Positions 5,552 to 7,654 of a stretch of DNA of 7,654 bases are shown one piece after another (within the stretch, counting starts at the first letter, position 1; every line of letters begins with the position of its first letter). Source of the DNA: Bacillota bacterium (lineage in GTDB: Bacteria; Bacillota; Desulfitobacteriia; Desulfitobacteriales; JAJXUE01); NCBI GenBank assembly GCA_021786555.1, contig JAJYNB010000152.1, positions 1 to 7,654 of the forward strand, read 5' to 3'. Below the pieces are notes generated by a model. That model was not told where the DNA came from. It saw only the letters and a list, made by a program, of their open reading frames with translations, and did no database searches. The position numbers and the translations under genes were made by a program.

Positions 5552-7221
5552 TATAATGTAGAGGTCGGCTTGTATTCGCCGTATACGTCACGCAGAACAC
5601 CGCAGATTTCGCCCAGGGTGGCATAAACCCGCACAGCGTCGAGAATACACGGTACCACGTTGGAGCCGTTTAAGGCTTCCGAACGCAGTTTGACCAAAGC
5701 CCCGTTGACGGCCTTGTTGTCCCGGGTGGCCCTGACCTTCTGCAGCCTGGCAACCTGCTTTTCGGCAATGTTTGGGTCTACCCGCAGGAGGCCCTCATGG
5801 TGTTCCTCAGCCAACTGAAATTTATTGACTCCAACCACAATTCGCGTTTCGTTTTCAATCTCCTGCTGATAGCGGAACGCACTGTCCTGAATCTCCCGCT
5901 GCATATACCCAACTTCCACCGCCCGAACAGCGCCGCCCATTTCGTCAATTTTGCGGATATACTCCCAGGCCCCGGCCTCCAACTCATCGGTGAGTTTTTC
6001 CACAAAGTAAGATCCCGCCAATGGGTCGATGGTGTCGGCTACCCCGGTCTCATGAGCTATCACCTGCTGGGTGCGAAGGGCCAGACGGGCCGAATCCTCA
6101 GTAGGCAGTGCCAGGGCTTCGTCCTTAGAGTTTGTATGCAGGGACTGTGTGCCGCCCAAAACCGCGCTCAGGGCCTGGAAAGCTACCCTGACCACGTTCA
6201 CGTCCGGCTGCTGGGCCGTAAGCGTGCTGCCTCCTGTCTGCGTATGGAAGCGAAGCATCCAGCTCTTGGGGTTCTTGGCCCCGAACCTCTCCCGCATGAT
6301 TTTGGCCCAAATCCGTCTTACAGCCCGGTACTTGGCAATCTCCTCAAAGAAGTTCTTATGGGCGTTAAAGAAGAAAGAGAGCCGCGGCGCAAACTTGTCG
6401 ACATCCAGTCCCTTGTCGATAGCTGCCTGAACATAAGCAATTCCATCAGCCAGGGTAAATGCCATTTCCTGCACCGCCGTCGAACCGGCCTCCCTGATAT
6501 GGTAGCCGCTGATACTGATAGGATTCCACTCTGGCAGGTTTTCCGCGCAGTAGGCAAAGGTATCGGTAATCAGGCGCATGGAGGGCTCAGGGGGAAAGAT
6601 GTAGGTACCCCTGGCCACATATTCTTTCAGAATATCGTTTTGGATTGTACCGGCGAGCTTTTTGGTGTCCGCCCCCTGTTTTTCAGCCACGGCGATGTAC
6701 ATGGCCAAAAGCACCGCAGCTGGAGCATTTATGGTCATGGAAGTGCTTACCTTGTCGAGAGGTATGCCCTTAAACAAAAGTTCCATGTCCGCAAGGGAGT
6801 CGATGGCAACACCGACCCTGCCCACTTCCCCCCGGGCCAGCGGATGGTCGCTGTCCAGGCCAATCTGGGTCGGCAGGTCAAAGGCTACGCTCAAACCTGT
6901 CTGCCCCTGCTCCAACAGATAGCGGAAACGCGCATTGGTTTCTTCCGCATCAGCATAACCCGCATACTGACGCATGGTCCAAAACCTTCCCCGGTACATA
7001 GTGGGTTGGACCCCCCGGGTAAAAGGATATTCCCCTGGGAATCCCAGGTTCTCCTCATAGGTAAAGTCCGGCAGATTAGCGGCAGTGTATAGTCGTCCAA
7101 CCTCTACCCCCGATTCGGTGTCAAATTTTGGCCGGCGTTCCGGAAAACGCTGCAAAATCTTGCTTTTCAGGTTGCTTTCCCAGGCTTCTTGTTCCGAGGC
7201 CAGCTTCTCATCCTTGCTCAT
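5551..7221 (-). CDS. Methylmalonyl-CoA mutase, catalytic (large) subunit
   Basis: A 556-residue TIM-barrel subunit that binds acyl-CoA and, with the separate B12 subunit, interconverts succinyl-CoA and (R)-methylmalonyl-CoA by a radical mechanism. It has the family motifs TMYRGRFWTMRQYAG (74-88), GLSVAFDLPTQIG.DSDHP (109-127), GTIQNDILKEY (191-201), PPEPSMR (210-216) and ISISGYHIREAG (235-246). Aligned from memory to the Propionibacterium enzyme, Tyr86, Arg204 and His241 match Tyr89, Arg207 and His244. Tyr and Arg at these places are typical of methylmalonyl-CoA mutase, whereas isobutyryl-CoA mutases have Phe and Gln. It ends after the barrel at about 550 and lacks the C-terminal B12 domain of single-chain mutases; that domain is in the next gene. 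The ATG at 7219-7221 has GGGGAG (7228-7233) 6 nt upstream. It follows the succinyl-CoA synthetase gene by 16 bp, consistent with co-transcription. Confidence 0.95.
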   Translation of the reverse strand: MSKDEKLASEQEAWESNLKSKILQRFPERRPKFDTESGVEVGRLYTAANLPDFTYEENLGFPGEYPFTRGVQPTMYRGRFWTMRQYAGYADAEETNARFRYLLEQGQTGLSVAFDLPTQIGLDSDHPLARGEVGRVGVAIDSLADMELLFKGIPLDKVSTSMTINAPAAVLLAMYIAVAEKQGADTKKLAGTIQNDILKEYVARGTYIFPPEPSMRLITDTFAYCAENLPEWNPISISGYHIREAGSTAVQEMAFTLADGIAYVQAAIDKGLDVDKFAPRLSFFFNAHKNFFEEIAKYRAVRRIWAKIMRERFGAKNPKSWMLRFHTQTGGSTLTAQQPDVNVVRVAFQALSAVLGGTQSLHTNSKDEALALPTEDSARLALRTQQVIAHETGVADTIDPLAGSYFVEKLTDELEAGAWEYIRKIDEMGGAVRAVEVGYMQREIQDSAFRYQQEIENETRIVVGVNKFQLAEEHHEGLLRVDPNIAEKQVARLQKVRATRDNKAVNGALVKLRSEALNGSNVVPCILDAVRVYATLGEICGVLRDVYGEYKPTSTL

Positions 7222-7237
7222 AGTTCACTCCCCTTTT

Positions 7238-7654
7238 TTACACCCTGCCGCCGGAAAGCAGTTCAGGCACTTCCCAGGGCAGGGAGGCTACCTTGGCCCC
7301 GGCAGCAGCCAACGCCTTGACTTTGCTCTCAAAGGTTCCCTTGCCCCGTTCAATGATGGCTCCTGCATGGCCCATGCGTTTGCCGGGAGGCGCGCTCTTC
7401 CCGGCCAGGAAGGCTACTACAGGTTTACGCATGGTTTTTATATATTCGGCAGCTTCCTCTTCTGCATTGCCGCCGATTTCCCCCACCAACACCACGTTTT
7501 CAGTTTCGGGGTCAGCCTCAAACTGCTCTAAAAGGTCAATAAAGGAAAGCCCCGGAACCCTGTCCCCGCCGAGGCCTACCACCGTGGACTGGCCCAAGCC
7601 TGCGGCGGTCAGGTTGTAAACGATTTCATAGCTCAAAGTGCCGCTGCGGGCCAC
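7238..7654 (-). CDS. sucD: Succinyl-CoA synthetase alpha subunit, partial (C-terminal half)
   Basis: The last 138 residues of an ADP/GDP-forming succinyl-CoA synthetase alpha subunit (full length usually near 290); the 5' part lies beyond the right edge, so the first codon here (GTG, valine) is internal, not a start. The enzyme converts succinyl-CoA to succinate with formation of a nucleoside triphosphate, or the reverse. The fragment opens with ARSGTLSYE, matching the SRSGTLTYE segment of E. coli SucD, then GLGGDRVPGLSFID, VVLVGEIGG and KRMGHAGAI, where the histidine of GHAGA corresponds to the phosphorylated active-site His246 of E. coli. The stop is TAA at 7238-7240. The mutase gene begins 16 bp on, tying succinyl-CoA production directly to its rearrangement. 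A malate-CoA ligase or other acid-CoA ligase alpha subunit cannot be fully excluded from the C-terminal half alone, but the context strongly favours succinate. Confidence 0.9.
   Translation of the reverse strand: MARSGTLSYEIVYNLTAAGLGQSTVVGLGGDRVPGLSFIDLLEQFEADPETENVVLVGEIGGNAEEEAAEYIKTMRKPVVAFLAGKSAPPGKRMGHAGAIIERGKGTFESKVKALAAAGAKVASLPWEVPELLSGGRV

Noticed and set aside
5797..7092. Long open frame (431 codons) on the plus strand opposite the mutase large subunit
   Set aside because: It lies wholly antisense to a clearly recognised gene, shows no recognisable domain, and is typical of frames left open by G+C-rich codon use.

Overview
The window reads as part of an anaerobe's methylmalonyl-CoA (succinate-propionate) gene cluster. 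All recognisable genes lie on the minus strand, so transcription runs from high to low coordinates. The order is: succinyl-CoA synthetase alpha subunit (cut by the right edge), methylmalonyl-CoA mutase catalytic subunit, a fusion of the mutase B12-binding subunit with methylmalonyl-CoA epimerase, a carboxyltransferase, a biotin carboxylase, and a small biotin carrier protein. After a 419-bp intergenic region comes an unrelated GNAT acetyltransferase with its own intrinsic terminator.

Together the gene products connect succinate/succinyl-CoA to (R)-methylmalonyl-CoA (synthetase, mutase), (R)- to (S)-methylmalonyl-CoA (epimerase domain), and (S)-methylmalonyl-CoA to propionyl-CoA (biotin enzyme). 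This can run as propionate oxidation or as propionate formation; the sequence alone does not give the direction. The split mutase, strong purine-rich ribosome binding sites, frequent TTG/GTG starts, moderately high G+C and heptamer-type intergenic repeats suggest an anaerobic, Gram-positive, Desulfotomaculum/Pelotomaculum-like clostridium. That assignment is an inference from remembered gene layouts, not a database match.

Layout: 1-121 holds no supported gene; 128-157 is a terminator; 173-688 is the GNAT gene; 689-929 is intergenic with no clear feature; 930-1102 holds two copies of an inverted repeat with 7-bp periodicity, separated by a 12-bp palindrome; 1108-7654 is the cluster. Cluster genes are 16-28 bp apart except at two wider gaps: 109 bp after the mutase catalytic subunit, holding a third copy of the repeat that begins at the stop codon, and 92 bp before the carboxyltransferase, holding a possible hairpin.

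The most notable points are the B12-domain/epimerase fusion, the C-terminal tail on the biotin carboxylase that recalls decarboxylase assembly subunits, the repeat hairpin inside the operon, and three consecutive cluster genes with non-ATG starts. I saw no wholly new system: the pathway is known, and the novelty lies in its architecture and regulation.
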